The position numbers and the translations under genes were made by a program. The notes below the pieces were generated by a model. The model ran no database searches. It was not told where the DNA came from and saw only the letters and a program-made list of their open reading frames with translations. This document shows positions 21,261 through 32,848 of a stretch of DNA of 55,470 nucleotides, piece after piece (the stretch's first letter is position 1; every line of letters starts with the position of its first letter). Source of the stretch: Zygnema cylindricum (lineage: Eukaryota > Streptophyta > Zygnematophyceae > Zygnematales > Zygnemataceae); assembly GCA_037447655.1 (NCBI GenBank), contig JBBHKE010001884.1, positions 343,701 through 399,170 on the forward strand, written 5' to 3'.

Positions 21261-21785
21261 CCACTTACACCAGATTGGCTACCTATCAGAGGGGCAGTCC
21301 ACCAATTCCCACGTATTGGCTGCCATAATCGATGCCATCTCCTCATTAATGGGTGTCTTCCACCGGTTCCTCTCAGGACATTTCATTGCCTCACCATAAG
21401 TCTGGGGTTCATCGGGATGAGACAGTTTGGTTACCTTGTTATTAACTTGTTTCTCCCGCAGACTTTTGCTGCTTCTCCTTCCACCCTCAAACTCTGATGC
21501 TGGAATGGATGGCTCTCGTGGATTCTTCCGAATAGTTTCGACTTCTCCCCTATCCCTCGATCCCGTGTGTATATCCACCACGTCTTCCGCTTTGGTTAGA
21601 GTTGGCACTAGGGGTTCCACGGCTGAATCCTCCTCGTTTTGTTTTGAACCTGCAAGGTCATCATCTTCTCGAAAACTTGGATAGTTAGGATGCTCAAAGT
21701 CATCAGAATATTCTGACTCAAATCTGATTTTGACTGTCTTTGTATGCTTAAAGGGATATATAGATTTCCCTTCATCCATGACCAC
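21261..21785 (-). pseudogene. copia B integrase-RT linker
   Basis: Frame 21279-21785 (168 residues) is the acidic, low-complexity linker between integrase and RT, ending in the conserved start of the RT region (PQTYGEAMKCPERNRWKTPI and NTWELVDCP). It matches in order the A1 frame at 38445-38746. A stop at about 21278 separates it from the RT frame. Confidence 0.8.
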
Positions 21786-22310
21786 TAGATGCTTTAGTAT
21801 GATTATATTTTCTCACTTGAGATCCTAGACTCTATATCCTTTAACATCTTCATCATATCCTAAGAGATATTGTGGTTTTCCTTTCGGATCCAGCTTCTAA
21901 TTTGACCGATCTGTGTCTAGGCTGAATACTTGACTACCGAAAACCTTTAAGTGTGAAACATCTGGTTTTCGGCCGGTCCATCTTTGATAAGGAGTTTGAC
22001 CTTTTACTGCCGAAGTAAGAACTTTATTCTTGAGATAATTTGCACAGTTCATGGATTCGACCCAAAATCTCTTTCCTATCTTCTTATCTAAAGCATACTC
22101 CTAGCACTAACACTTAGTGTTCTATTTAACCTCTCGCCTATACCATTCTGCTCAGGATTTTCAAGAATTATCTTTTGGTGCTGCACTCTATCTTCTCTCA
22201 AAAAATCCTCAAACTGATTGGTGGTATACTCTCCCCCATTATCACTCCTTACTCTCATAATAGAGGTTTTATGGAGTTTCTCACCCCATGCCTTATATTA
22301 CTTAAAAACT
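21786..22310 (-). pseudogene. copia B integrase core, fragmented
   Basis: No long frame remains, but minus-strand similarity to the integrase of A1 and A4 is visible in order: the TSIMRVRSDNGGEYT-like block near 22230-22270, the ENPEQNGIGER-like block near 22130-22160, and the C-terminal RWTGRKPDVSHLKVFGSQ-like block near 21930-21990. Multiple stops and frameshifts interrupt them. Confidence 0.7.
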
Positions 22311-22951
22311 TGTGGGGCCTCTGATTTATTTTTAAAAAAATACACTCTAGAGTATAGAGACCAATCGTCAGTGATTGTCATCATAAATCTTTTACCACCG
22401 GGTGAGGGCACTTTGGCCGGTCCCCAAATATCAGTGTGTACCAAGTCTAACACTTTTTCCCCTTTATAAGTGACTTCCTTTGGGAAGGGTAATTTGTGTG
22501 CCTTACCTTGAGCACAACCACTATAGTCACTTAGGTTTTCACTTTCTCCGAACTGAATTCCTTCCACTATTCCCATCTTTTTCATTTTTTTCAACTTATC
22601 TAAATGCACATGTCCAAGCCTCTTATGCCACAACATAATATCATGAACACCAGCATAGTAAAGTTTCTTCTTTTCATTGCTTAAAATCAGCCTAAACATG
22701 CCTTGGCTACGTTTTTCAGCAGTGAAATAAACTTCTTCCTCAAAGCTAGCAACAAAGGTTCCCTTTCTTGTGCTAGTCTCAAAGCTAGCAGTAAAGGTTC
22801 CCTTTCTTGTGCTAGTCTCAAAACCCTTATCATCTAACACAGACGTTGAGATGATGTTTTTGTTTAACTCTGGAATAAGCAACACATCAAAGAATGTCAC
22901 TATGGATGTCTTTCCCTCCACTAAGACTTTCAGATCTACCGATCCTACCAT
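22298..22951 (-). pseudogene. copia B protease end and GAG-pre-integrase domain
   Basis: The 217-residue frame begins in the C-terminal half of the protease (VDLKVLVEGKTSIVTFFDVL and LDDKGFET). It continues through the GAG-pre-integrase zinc module (LWHKRLGHVHLDKLKKMKKM, then CAQGK) to the first integrase Asp in LVHTDIWGPAKV. A 39-bp in-frame tandem duplication (22741-22818) repeats FETSTRKGTFTAS. The catalytic DSG of the protease lies upstream in another frame. Confidence 0.85.
22741..22818 (-). repeat. 39-bp in-frame tandem duplication
   Basis: Two adjacent 39-bp units differ at two positions and repeat a 13-residue segment of the protease-integrase junction. A1, A2 and A4 have one copy, so the duplication is specific to this element. 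Confidence 0.75.
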
Positions 22952-24154
22952 AGTAGTGACTACCCTCCCATCCCCATACTCTATCTCTACGGTGGTAATC
23001 TATCTCATCTTAGTGAACAAGTGTTACCGCAATCCACAATCCAACCTCTTTCACCTTTCAAACCTCCAAAACCACACTTCTGCTTTCGAGGAATTTGGAC
23101 CTCGCTCTTTGCCTCCAACTCCTCATCCAGCAAGAGCTCACCATCCTCGTCCTCGGATTCCTTCTCCTGTACCTGAGTAACAAGGGCATTTTTCTTTCTT
23201 GTCGAGGTTCTACCAGTCTGCCCCTCCTTTAACCGAAGCTCGGTTAGCTAAGTGCACTCCGCCATATAGTGCCCTGGTTTCTTACAGAAATGACATAAAC
23301 CCTTGGGAGCCCTTTGTCCGAACTCGTCGTTCTGATTTTCTTGCTCCCCCCCTCCATAATTTCCGACCGGTCTCCGAGTATCCTTGTTCCTCCAATCGGT
23401 CCCAATTGCCAAGGCTTGCCCACTCTATCCTCCCCTTCAGATCTCAATCGTATTCTCACGAACGAGAATTATTCCTACCACTGAGTTCTATATCCACCTT
23501 GAGTCCGACAAGTCTTGCACACGGTTGATTATGTTCTCGAACTCATCGGGTAAATTCATCAGTAAAGAGTTAACCTTTTCTTTTTCACTAAAATCTTTAC
23601 CAGCACTCTCTAGCTCCATGAAAAGTGTAGCAAGCTCATTGCAAAATCCAAGATCTTCCCCCCTTTGTATACATACTCCTTAACTTTCTTATCAACTAAC
23701 TGTTGTTGCTGAATAGTACCATTTCGGTACAACTCTATGAGAGCCATCCAAAGATCAGATGCCCTTTGTACCTGCAAATGAGGACATGCAAGCCCTTGAG
23801 TAAGATGGCAAGGATGAAGTGTTTTGTCGCCATATTGTTGAAGTTCCAGGTATCAGTATCATTCTCCTCGTTCCTCGGAATAGGTGACATGAATGCCAAA
23901 CCAGTTGCTATTTGTGTGGTCGTCTCCTTCTCCGTTCCTTTGTCCACAACCTCTCTTTTCTTTGTCTCCTCCGTTGAAGATGGATCTGCTTTCCTTGTAA
24001 ATCTGCTTCCTCCAAACCCTTAGGGATTCCAAGACTTGATGGACGCCCCACTCGTCCACTCACTATCCCCCAAAACCTTTTCTTGCATAGAGCTCCTGTC
24101 ATCATACTTTCTCAGTATATGAAGCAAATTCCATTAAAGATGGGTACCCTAGAG
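22952..24154 (-). pseudogene. copia B Gag
   Basis: Similarity to the copia A Gag is seen in pieces on minus: the N-terminal region near 24060-24150 (PSRVPIF and KRFWGIVSG blocks), a central capsid part near 23500-23700, and the CCHC knuckle CHFCKKPGHYMAEC near 23257-23298. It is followed by the acidic linker to protease. Frames shift repeatedly (23244-23459, 23859-24105). Confidence 0.75.
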
Positions 24155-24169
24155 GGTGGGCCTATAACT
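24155..24169 (-). other. copia B primer-binding site
   Basis: On minus AGTTATAGGCCCACC directly follows the LTR terminus. It matches 13 of 15 bases of the site in copia A (GGTTATGGGCCCACC). It is complementary to the anticodon arm, not the 3' end, of initiator tRNA-Met, the half-tRNA priming mode known from Drosophila copia. Confidence 0.75.
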
Positions 24170-25235
24170 TGCAACTGTGAGACCTCCATAGGTCCTCAAA
24201 ATGGACAGCTTGCAAGAAGCCTCGAGGATAACCCTCACCCCTGTGTGTTTCAGCAAGAATAACTTCCACCCTAGCGGACAAAAACTGTGACAACCTTCAC
24301 CCCGTGAAGGCAAGACTCCCCTGAGTCGATAGCAAAAATAATCTCTGAATTTGCTCTCCGAGTAGTAAGTTATGGAGGGTCAAAGTTGACCTTTTGTACA
24401 GAGGCTCTCTTAGAGAGAGGGTCGTATCTTCCAAATTTTTCTAAGTCCTATCTCTCTCTAAAACACTATCTACAAAAGTACGGCACCAATCAAAATACTG
24501 TATCGTAGAGAAAGGTACAGGTGTCGGTGTACTTTCTGTACGGCCATTGTATGACATGGCCAACTAACCGACACATGTCATATTTGGATTCGTTCCTGAA
24601 ATCTCCGGAGATGCCGTAATCCAATGTTGTCGTGCCATGTGTCGATCGATGTGGCGATAACCGAAAATCGCCAAAATCCTATTGCGGGATCTCGGCATCC
24701 TTTTCGGTCGTCCGATCAAACCGGTTTTTAATCGTAGGCGTTATAAATTTTTGCGCGATATTTATTCCGCTGTCGAAAGAAAATGCGCGATATCCATTGC
24801 GTATTCGTACTGTTCTCCATACTTTTACAAAATTGTATCAATGCGCGTCGTCTATGGTTACAGTTAAATGAAATTGTTCATGCGTAACAATTTAATTATT
24901 TTTCAAACCCTCTATGTCTTAGCACCGATCCTGTACTATAGGATAAAGCTACCGGCTACTTAGAATTGACGGACAGCAGGTACGAGGATCAAATCTTGGG
25001 TCTGTCAAGTATATTTTGGTAAATCTACCAAAATCTATCATTGTCTCTCTATCTCTATAAGCAGCATAGGCAGCCATGGCTTTAGCTTCCTCTTCAACTT
25101 TCAGTGACTTCGACAAGTGTGGGAGCTGAAGAGATGAGTTAGAAGAGATGAGTTAGAAGCAGATTGCCTAGGCTTCTTTTCTGCCTTTCATTTTAGACCT
25201 AAAAAATACTTAACAAATAACCATTAATTTCTACA
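24170..25235 (-). repeat. copia B 5' LTR
   Basis: 1,066 bp, starting on minus TGTAGAAATTAATGG and ending ..CAGTTGCA. It is the same length as the 3' LTR with many substitutions. A tRNA-like module lies at about 24939-25010. Confidence 0.85.
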
Positions 25236-26976
25236 ACGGGGGAGGGGATAACTTTCGCCTTTCCATGCACTCATCCCTATTCCCTGTCCGGGTGTCTCAC
25301 CAATTTTCCATGCATATCAATGGGAAGGATTTGGGCAGCAGTGGGCATGACCATTTTTAAGGGAAGCATTTGCATTTGGGAATTATTTGCAGGACCCCAA
25401 TGCCGAATATTCCGGGCTGTGTGCCCTTCTCTTATGTTTCCCAGGCACGCTAGACAGCTGTCAAGCTCGTGTGCTTTACAAGCACGCCTTTATATCACCA
25501 AGGATTTTCGGGACCTTTCTCCCTTGTACGGTCATCGGAGTACGGAGGAAGGAGTGTACCCAGTCGGACGAGATTCTCGCATTTTCTAAACTAAGCGGGA
25601 TGCATTTTCTTTCGCCCCTAACGGAGGCCGAACAACCAAGTTATTCCGTTTCACAGTTTGCAATTCCGTTACATGGGACCGGTTTACACCAGCCCTCGTG
25701 GGGGGTACATTGTGAATTGCCACGTAATTTTTCGGATTGTCGTCTAGATCTGTCAGTAGGAATTCATTTCAAGTTTAGCTGACTTTTGGTTCATTAATTA
25801 CCTTAGGTCAAAGTTTGGCACTTTTGTGTCCTTTTTAGTACTTCGTTTTATAATAGTGGAACAAATAATAACTTCCGGCCGCGGATCTAGCCGCAGTCCG
25901 GTGCATACCTTTTTGCCACAAGCGTAGTACAGATTAATTTGTCTCATGTCAGTTCCATTACACTTGCTTGCCGCTCATTGGCTAGTAGTACAACTTTGAC
26001 TTTTGGACCAACGATGTGACAAACTTTGATGTATAAGGCACTTGGGGCCGAAAGAAATAGGTTGTTTTTCAGTACTATCTCCTGTGAAAACTCTCATTAA
26101 TTCCAACAAACCTTCTTTGGGGAATCTTTGTTTGTTTTTGACTCTATTGCCATCTTGGTTTTGGGATTTGTCTTGTGTGGGAAATCATAGTCCGGGTGGG
26201 TAGTTGGCACTATCTTCCCTTTTGGGTGATTTTTGGACTTTTTGCTGTTTGAAACCGAGAAGAGTTTGGTCGGTTCCGAGCTGCGGACACCGAGGGGTGA
26301 AGGAGTACCCTAGCAAATTGCGATACCGTCAGGAGAGCCGAGGGGTCAAAGAGTACCATACCCAATTGCGATATCGTCGAGAGAGGGGCCGCCTTTTTTC
26401 TCATTGTCATCGTTAATTTCCGGGGTATGTTTAGCTTGCTTCACTATATTTCACATATTCCATATTTTATTTACTTTTATGGGGCAAGATGGTATTGTTA
26501 AATCTGAAACAGCCAATCCTATTATTTCTATATTTCCACGTGGTAGTGCATTTGTGTCTTCATTTGTAGTTCTCTTTTTGCTTTGGCATGACCTTTCGGG
26601 AGCAAACTGCAACCCCTTTGATCAGTGCAACCCCCTTGATCAGAACACTGGGTTTTGAGGTGACAAGTGTGAAAGACTGCCGGTGGCTAAAATACGTAAT
26701 TGGGATATCAGCCTATCCGAGACCCCAATCCCTTTCCCCGCCAGGTGGGGAAAGGAAGGGGGAGGGGATAACTTTCGCCTTCCCATGCACTCATCCCTAT
26801 TCCCTGTCCGTGTGTCTCACCTTTTTTGCATGCATATCAATGTGAAGGATTTGGGCAGCAGTGGGCATGACCATTATTATGGGAAGCATTCACATTTGGG
26901 AATTATTTGAAGGACCCCAATGCTGAATATTCCGGGTTGTGTGCCCTTCTCTTATGTTTCTCCGGCACGCTCGACA
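25236..26976 (+). mobile_element. T1: non-autonomous LTR unit related to the gypsy LTR
   Basis: The order is LTR-like (25236-25749, lacking its first 60 bp), a non-coding interior (about 25750-26699), then a second LTR-like copy beginning TGGGATATCAGCC at 26701 and truncated near 26976. Both LTR-like blocks match the 552-bp sequence at the 3' end of gypsy G1 (32046-32597, minus). The interior matches 48222-49079. No Gag or Pol motif occurs, so it would need proteins in trans. Frames such as 25387-25782 are not conserved. Confidence 0.6.
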
Positions 26977-27802
26977 GTGTGCCAAAGAGTGGGAGAGGTG
27001 ACAACGGCGTAAACTTTTGTAAATGACCCATGAATGGAAGTGGAGGTCCAAGACCCGTGCGATTTTTATTTCCGTACACGCGCGTGACGGGAAAGGTAAA
27101 AAACTAAGAGTACTCTCTCTCTCATGCTAATAATTTCCGGCTCGTATGGAGCGTAAATGGAAATTCTTTCATTCGTTGTTCGAGTGATACTTTAACTAAA
27201 ATCATCTAGCGAGGTGATTTTCGACATGAGGTGGATTCGTCTGCCCGTGGGTCGAAAAGTGGAAAATGCCAAATCCATAAAACGACAAAAACATAGTACA
27301 ATCTAAGTATTGAGTTGACGTTCATTTTACTGTGGTAAATGCATTTTTTTCGTACGACAAAAGATTTCTCTTTTGCGATTGAATTTTGAAGGAAAACGAC
27401 AGAAAAAACTTGATACTCAAATACTTGGACACCCCCTAAGGTTGTGTGCCTGTGTAACCAAAAATTTAGAATGTTACTTTTGATTTTAGCGCAAAATGTT
27501 TGGTGTACTTTTCGAAGTGTTCCTATGTCAATTGTTACCTGGGGGGTACTTTAAATATGTTACAATTGTAGACGTCTATAAAATGTGTAAAAGAGTACCA
27601 AACGAAATGTAGACGACTACGAAACTTCCTAAAATTGTTGACGTGTAGACGTCGCGGTTTTTGTGACATTGTAGATGCTTGGGGTTTTGTGACATAGGGA
27701 AGTCATGCTTCCTTGTGACGTCATCATTACCTAAAATCATCATTCCGTCATCATTTCCGTCATGGCTTCCCGATTTATTTTTCTTATCTTTTATCATTCG
27801 AT
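26977..27802. mobile_element. diverged fragments of the GGGTA..CCATGT element family
   Basis: 26977-27440 is similar to 17950-18440 (a CCCATGAATGGAAGTGGAGG block, a GCGAGGTGATTTTCGA block, a GAAAACGACAG block near the end). 27441-27802 is similar to the other half of the family (CCTGTGTAACC start, TTTTAGCGC, GTGTACTTTTCGAAGTG, TTGTGACATTG). The two halves are in the reverse order to copy R, so they may be two truncated copies. A copia fragment begins at 27806. Confidence 0.5.
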
Positions 27803-27805
27803 ATG

Positions 27806-28191
27806 CCATCATACTGTTGGAGTAGCAAACAGCAAAAGGTTATTGCTCAGTCCACCATGGAGGCCGAGTATATGGCCTCTTGCTCTGCTGTAAAAGAATT
27901 GATGTGGGTCAAGTCTTTGCTTGGTGAGCTTGGTCACCTTAAGAGTGGTGTGCAGAAAATATTTTGTGATAATCAGGCAGCAATCGCTATTTCTGCCAAT
28001 CCTAAACACTATTTTAAAGCCAAACACATGGACATCAACTCAGCTTTGTTAGAGAGAAAGTAGAAAACAAAATAATCAGTTTAGAGTACAGACCAGATAG
28101 TGAGATGGTAGCAGATATGATGACCAAACCTGTGCCTTCCCCTAAGCTAATTTTCTGCAGGGAGAAGTGCGGTCTGAAATTAAAGATTGAC
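27806..28191 (+). pseudogene. copia B' RNase H C-terminus
   Basis: Frame 27803-28063 encodes SSKQQKVIAQSTMEAEYM, then KELMWVKSLLGELGHL and FCDNQAAIAI. The frame then breaks near 28040, and homology continues (PDSEMVADMMTKPVPSPKLI-like) to about 28191. This is the standard C-terminal end of Ty1/copia Pol, without its catalytic first half. Confidence 0.85.
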
Positions 28192-28207
28192 TAGAAAATA
28201 AGGGGAG

Positions 28208-29262
28208 TGTAGAAATTAATGGTACATTTTTAGTATTTTCTAGGTCTAAATAGAAATATAGAAAGAAGCCGAGGCAGTCTACCTCTAACTTCTCTCTCCA
28301 ACTCTCAAACTTGTCGCAGTCACTGAGAAATTGGAGAGGGAGCTAGAGCCATGGCTACCTAGGCTATCCAGAGGTTTACGGGAAATTTATATTAGTTAAG
28401 GTTTATTTATTTAAAAGGAATGTGCCGGCGACAGGAATTGATCCTTGTACCTACCGGCCGGCAGACTGGAAGTAGCCGGTAGCCTTAGCCGTTAACTCTA
28501 GGATTAACATTACGTAGTTTATAGTTTGATAATTATTTAAACATGTAAATGTAGGAATAATCATTTAACTGTTATTGTTGACAGAATACATACATCCGGA
28601 AATGTATACGTACGGAATACGGTACGGGTAAGAAATCAATACCGCGCATTTATTTCTTAAGTGAAACGAATACCGCGCATGTATTTATTACGGCTACGAT
28701 TAAAATCGAATCTAATCGGACGGTCGGAATTAGCGCCGAGATCGCGGAAGAAGATTTTAGCGGTTTGTGGCCATCGGCACATCGGATGACGCGTGGCGAA
28801 ATTACATTGGATCGTGGAATCTCCGGAGATTATGGCACCGAATCTGGATATGACATGTGTCGTTATTTAGGCCATGTCGTAGAATGTCCGTACATAAAGT
28901 ACACCGGCAGTTGTAATTTTGCGTACAAAACTGTTTTCTGATTGGTTGCGTACATCAGTAGATAGAGTCTTTGAGAGAGATAGGACTTAGAAAAATTAGG
29001 AGATAGGACCCTCTCTCCCAGAGAGCTTCTGTACAAAAGGTCAACTTTGACCTTCCATAACTTACTGCTCAGGGGAGCAAATTCAGAGATTTTTTTTGCT
29101 ATCGACTCAAGGGAGTCTTGCCTTCACAAGGGTGCAAGTGGTCAGAGTTTTCGTCTGCCAGGGTGGAAGTTATTTTTGCTGAAACACAAAGGGGTCAGGA
29201 TTATCCTAGAGGCTTCTTGGAAGCTGTCCAATCTGAGGACTTAAGGAGGTCTCAGAGTTTCA
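28208..29262 (+). repeat. copia B' 3' LTR
   Basis: 1,055 bp from TGTAGAAATTAATGGTAC to ..CAGAGTTTCA. It is the third complete LTR of family B in the window. It includes the clearest tRNA-like module of the family (minus, 28422-28495), with CCGGC/GCCGG and AGGATCAATTCCT stems. Confidence 0.85.
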
Positions 29263-29899
29263 AAGGTTTCTTCATAGTCTATCCCCTCTTTCTGAGTATA
29301 ACCTTTTGCAACTAACCTAGCTTTGTACCTCTCAATGGTATTATCCGGGTTTAATTTAAGTTTAAACACCCACTTACATCTGATCGGTGTTCGGTCCGGT
29401 GGACAATCTACCAACTCCCATGTATTGGCTTCCATGATAGAGGCCATTTCTTCATTTATAGCTGTGATCCACCGGCTACTTTCTGGAGTGTTATGGCCTC
29501 TAAGTATGTTTGAGGTTCATCTGGGTGAGACATCTTTGTGAGTTGGTTATTTACTTGTCTTTCTTGAAGTCGTTTACTACTTCTTCTTCCCCATTCAAAA
29601 ATCGGACGCCGGTATGGAAGGCATCCTTGGGTTTCGTTTAGGGAGATTTTCAGCTCTCCTATCTTCCAATTTCGGTGTCTCATCAAGTTGCTCATCGGTT
29701 TCCACTTCAATTTGTGGCGTTGCCTCGGATGTTGTCCTTTCCTCCTTCTCCTTTGGTAGATCTGCAAATTTTTTTTTTCTCCCTCTTCCTTCTCTTCATT
29801 TTCAAAATCAAAGTCAGAAAACTGATCTGTTTCAAATCTGATTTTGACTTCCTTATTATATTTGAATGGATCAATGGACTTCTCTTCATTTATCACCAC
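29263..29899 (-). pseudogene. copia A2 linker and RT N-terminus
   Basis: 29241-29447 encodes the RT start ([40 protein letters not shown]) and stops being copia at the LTR junction. 29456-29899 is the acidic integrase-RT linker, ending in [14 protein letters not shown] frameshift near 29450 separates them. No catalytic RT motif remains. Confidence 0.85.
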
Positions 29900-29975
29900 T
29901 ATATGTTTTACTAAAATTATATCTCTTTCTCTTCATTTATCACCACTATATGTTTTACTAAAATTATATCTCTCT
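29882..29975 (-). repeat. 47-bp tandem duplication in copia A2
   Basis: The unit CTCTTCATTTATCACCACTA.. is repeated head to tail with one difference. Since 47 is not a multiple of three, the duplication shifts the frame at the integrase-linker junction. A1 has one copy. Confidence 0.8.
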
Positions 29976-31166
29976 TTTTCTAGTCATACACTCGGTATCC
30001 TTTTGTGCTCTCATCATATCCTACAAGATATCCTGGCTTCCCTCTCCGCTCTAACTTCCATTTAGTCTTATCGGAATCCAAACTTTAGACTTGACTTCCG
30101 AACACTCTCAAACTAGACAAATCAGGCTTTCTTCCTTTCCACCTCTCATACGGAGTTTCTTTTTTATTTGCTGAAGTTATGACTCTATTTTTTATGAAAT
30201 TAGCATAGTTCATAGACTCCGCCCAAAATTGCAACCCTATCCTCTTATCAGTTAACATACTTCTAGACATATCTCCTAAAGTTCTATTCACTCTTTCTGC
30301 TTCTCCATTTTGCTCCAGATTATAGGGAACATTTTTCTCATGATGAATTCCTTCTTCTTTAAGATATTATTCAAATTCCCTTGAGGTGTATTCTTTCCCA
30401 TTATCACTTCTTATCTCTTTTATTGAGGTTTCATGTAATTTTTCACTCCATACTTTATACTCTTTGAAACATCTTAATACCTCTGACTTATGTCTGAAAA
30501 AGTTACCTTCGTGTATCTAGACCAATCATCTGTGATGGTTAACATCCATCTCTTCCCCCCATGTGAAGCATACCTAGCAAGTCCCCAAACATCAGTGTGA
30601 ACTAGATCTAATATTTTCTCTCTCCTAAATATGGTTGCTTTTGGAAACGGAATTATATGAATCTTCTCTTGGGCACATCCACTACACTCATCAAAGGTCT
30701 CATCATCCTCAAAAGTAATACCCTCCACAATTCTTTTTTTCTTCATTTTCTTTAATCTATCTAGATGCACATGCCCCAACCTTTTATGCCAAAGCATCAT
30801 CTCACTTGCACACGAGTAGAGAACACTCTTTTTATTACAAAGAACAATTTTGAACATTCCTTGACTGCCCTTTTCAGCTATGAAATAAACCTCATTATCA
30901 AAGCTTGCTGTGAAGATTCCTTTCCTAGTTCGTGTTTCAAACTCCTTTTCATCTAGGACAGCTGTTGAGACTAGGTTATTGCTAAGATGTGGAATGTAAA
31001 GAACATCTGAGAGTGTTACAATTGAGGCCTTTCCATCAACTAGAACCTTCAACTCAGGAGTTCCAACAAGCGTTGTGGTCTCTACTCTACCATCTCCGTA
31101 CTTTATCTCAACTGTTGGGATCTTTCTCAGTTTAGTAAACCACCGCTTATATTTGCACATATGCAT
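29976..31166 (-). pseudogene. copia A2 integrase, GAG-pre-integrase and protease
   Basis: Frame 30474-31166 (230 residues) carries the protease C-terminal part, the GAG-pre-integrase module (LWHKRLGHVHLDRLKKMKKK, CSGCAQEK) and the first integrase Asp in LVHTDVWGLARY. Frame 30085-30291 covers the integrase C-terminal half (NRTLGDMSRSMLTDKRIGLQ, PDLSSLRVFGSQV). The stretch between contains the second Asp region with stops. Confidence 0.85.
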
Positions 31167-32045
31167 TGAAGCCCCTGAGTATATGATCCACCCATCCTCG
31201 GGTGGATCCCTCTTACCTCCGAAAGCACACTTTTGTCTCCGTGGAATGTCAACATGTTTTCAGTGTTTTTCGGATCAAGAAGAAGCTCCTCAAGCTCCTC
31301 TTCTGGTTCAATTTTTCCTTCCACTTCCTCATCATGAACTAGGGTCAAGAAAGCCTTTTTCTTTCCTCCATCCCTTGAGGTTCCTTGACCATCTTTCAGT
31401 CGAAGATCTGCAAGTTTGACACAATATGCCATATAGTGTCCAAGTTTCTTACAGAAGTGACATAATCCTCCTCGAGAAGTTCCTCTCCTATGTCTATAAA
31501 ATCTGCCACCTCCTTGTCCTCTTCCACCAAAGTTTCGATAGGGATCTTTCCCTCTCTCTTCATCACGCTTCCGCCAATCAGCTCCTGCAGACAATGTTTG
31601 AACACTTGGACTCCCTCTCCTAAGCTCTATGGTTCTTTCTTTCACTAAAATCATTCCCACTGTGTCATCCTAATTCGAATTGCTATCTCTTATATCCTGC
31701 AATCGGTTAATGATATTCTCATACTCTTCAAGTAGTTTCATCATTAATGTGTTTACTCTTTGTCTCTCGGACCATGAGTTACCTGCACTCTCTAACTCTC
31801 CAAATAATGCTCCTAAATCATTGCAATAATTATTCATACTTCCTCCTTTATAAGTATAAGCTGCAATCTTATTTTCGGCCAACTGTTGTTGCTGCAATGA
31901 TCCACTCTTATATTTGTTAACTAGTGATATCCAAATATGAGATGAAGATTTGACATGCATAAGGGGAATGGCAATGCCGTTTGCTACACTTTTAAGAATT
32001 AAGAGCTTAGCAACCTTGTCTTTGTAGTTCCACTTTTCATACTTT
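31167..32045 (-). pseudogene. copia A2 Gag
   Basis: Frame 31670-31960 is the UBN2-type capsid part (NNYCNDLGALFGELESAGNS, VNTLMMKLLEEYENIINRLQ). Frame 31127-31660 adds the Gly/Arg-rich segment, the CCHC knuckle CHFCKKLGHYMAYC and the acidic tail. A stop lies at about 31667. The N-terminal quarter of Gag is missing, cut at 32045. Confidence 0.85.
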
Positions 32046-32597
32046 ATAATCTAGACGACAATCCATGTACCCCCCACGAGGGCTAGTGGAAACTAGTCCC
32101 ATATAACGACATTGTAATCTGTGAGACGGAATAACTTGGTCCTCCGGCCTACGTTAGGCGCGAAATAAAGTGCATTCCGCTCAGTTTAGAAAACACAAGA
32201 ATCTTTTCCGGTTGTGTGCACTCCTTCCTTTGTACTCAAATGACCGTACAAAGGAGAAGGGGCCCGGAAAATCCTTGGTGATATAAAGGCGTGCCTGTAA
32301 ATCACACGTGCTTGACAGCTGTAGAGCGTGCCTGAGAGCATAAGAGAAAGGCACACAACCCGGAATATTTGGCATTGGGGTCCTGCAAATAATTCCCAAA
32401 TGCGAATGCTTCCCATAGTAATGGTCATGCCCACTGCTGCCTAAATCCCTCCCATAGATATGCATGCAAAATAGGTGAGACCCCTGGACAAAGAATATGG
32501 ATGAGTGCATAGGAAGTCGAAAGTAATTCCCTCCCCCTTCCTTTCTCCACTTTGCCGAGGAAAGGGATTGGGGTCTACGTAGTAGGCTGATATCCCA
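32046..32597 (-). repeat. probable gypsy G1 3' LTR (repeat C)
   Basis: On minus it starts TGGGATATCAGCC just after the purine run AAGAGGGGGGGAAA (32599-32612) and ends ..GTCTAGAT beside copia A2 Gag. The same 0.55-kb block occurs in T1 and, with a deletion, at 49080-49379. Its position after integrase and a polypurine tract supports an LTR. The terminus does not show a clear CA. Confidence 0.65.
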
Positions 32598-32848
32598 ATT
32601 TCCCCCCCTCTTAGTCTACTGTGACTAAGACATACTAAAAAAAAAAAAGGTTATCCGCTCCATTCGCAATCCCCACAAAACCAAGTGTTGCAGGGTAGAG
32701 GGTGTGGCTCCTAAAAGGAGGGGAGACAGGCTGAATGCCAACACTGACCACGTTGATTGCAGGACAAGATGCCGTGCGGCTGGGAGGACAGGTTGCAAGC
32801 TGATAAACACGAACGAGGATCGACAAAGTAAGTTAAGTGGAAATTGAG
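32598..32848 (-). other. gypsy G1 3' UTR and polypurine tract
   Basis: About 250 bp lie between the integrase stop and the LTR, ending in AAGAGGGGGGGAAA on minus. An A/T run lies at 32637-32649. There is no frame of interest. Confidence 0.6.

Larger units (their letters stand above)
18720..25235 (-). mobile_element. Ty1/copia retrotransposon B, full length but defunct
   Basis: The element is 6,516 bp with two LTRs of equal length (1,066 bp), a polypurine tract beside the 3' LTR and a primer-binding site beside the 5' LTR. In minus order the contents are Gag, protease, integrase, a spacer, reverse transcriptase and RNase H. The two LTRs look roughly 80% identical by eye, so it is old. All frames are broken and the RT catalytic motif reads YVDG instead of YVDD. 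The 5-bp flanks (TATAT and ACGGG) do not match, so the ends may have been rearranged. Confidence 0.9.
27806..29262 (+). mobile_element. copia B', 5'-truncated 3' end
   Basis: The fragment has the last part of RNase H, a polypurine tract (AAAATAAGGGGAG) and one complete LTR (28208-29262) on plus, opposite to copia B. Its LTR end touches the RT coding region of copia A2 at 29263. The left end breaks at the RNase H codons for the SSKQQK motif. Confidence 0.85.
29263..32045 (-). mobile_element. copia A2, truncated at both ends
   Basis: An internal copia A segment without LTRs. From right to left on minus it holds Gag (from the KWNYKDKVA codons), protease, integrase and the first 60 codons of RT. 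The left end joins the B' LTR within RT; the right end joins the gypsy LTR within Gag. It is collinear with A1 and similar throughout. Confidence 0.9.

Noticed and set aside
18720-25235. A clean 5-bp target duplication for copia B
   Set aside because: The flanks TATAT and ACGGG do not match, so no duplication can be claimed.
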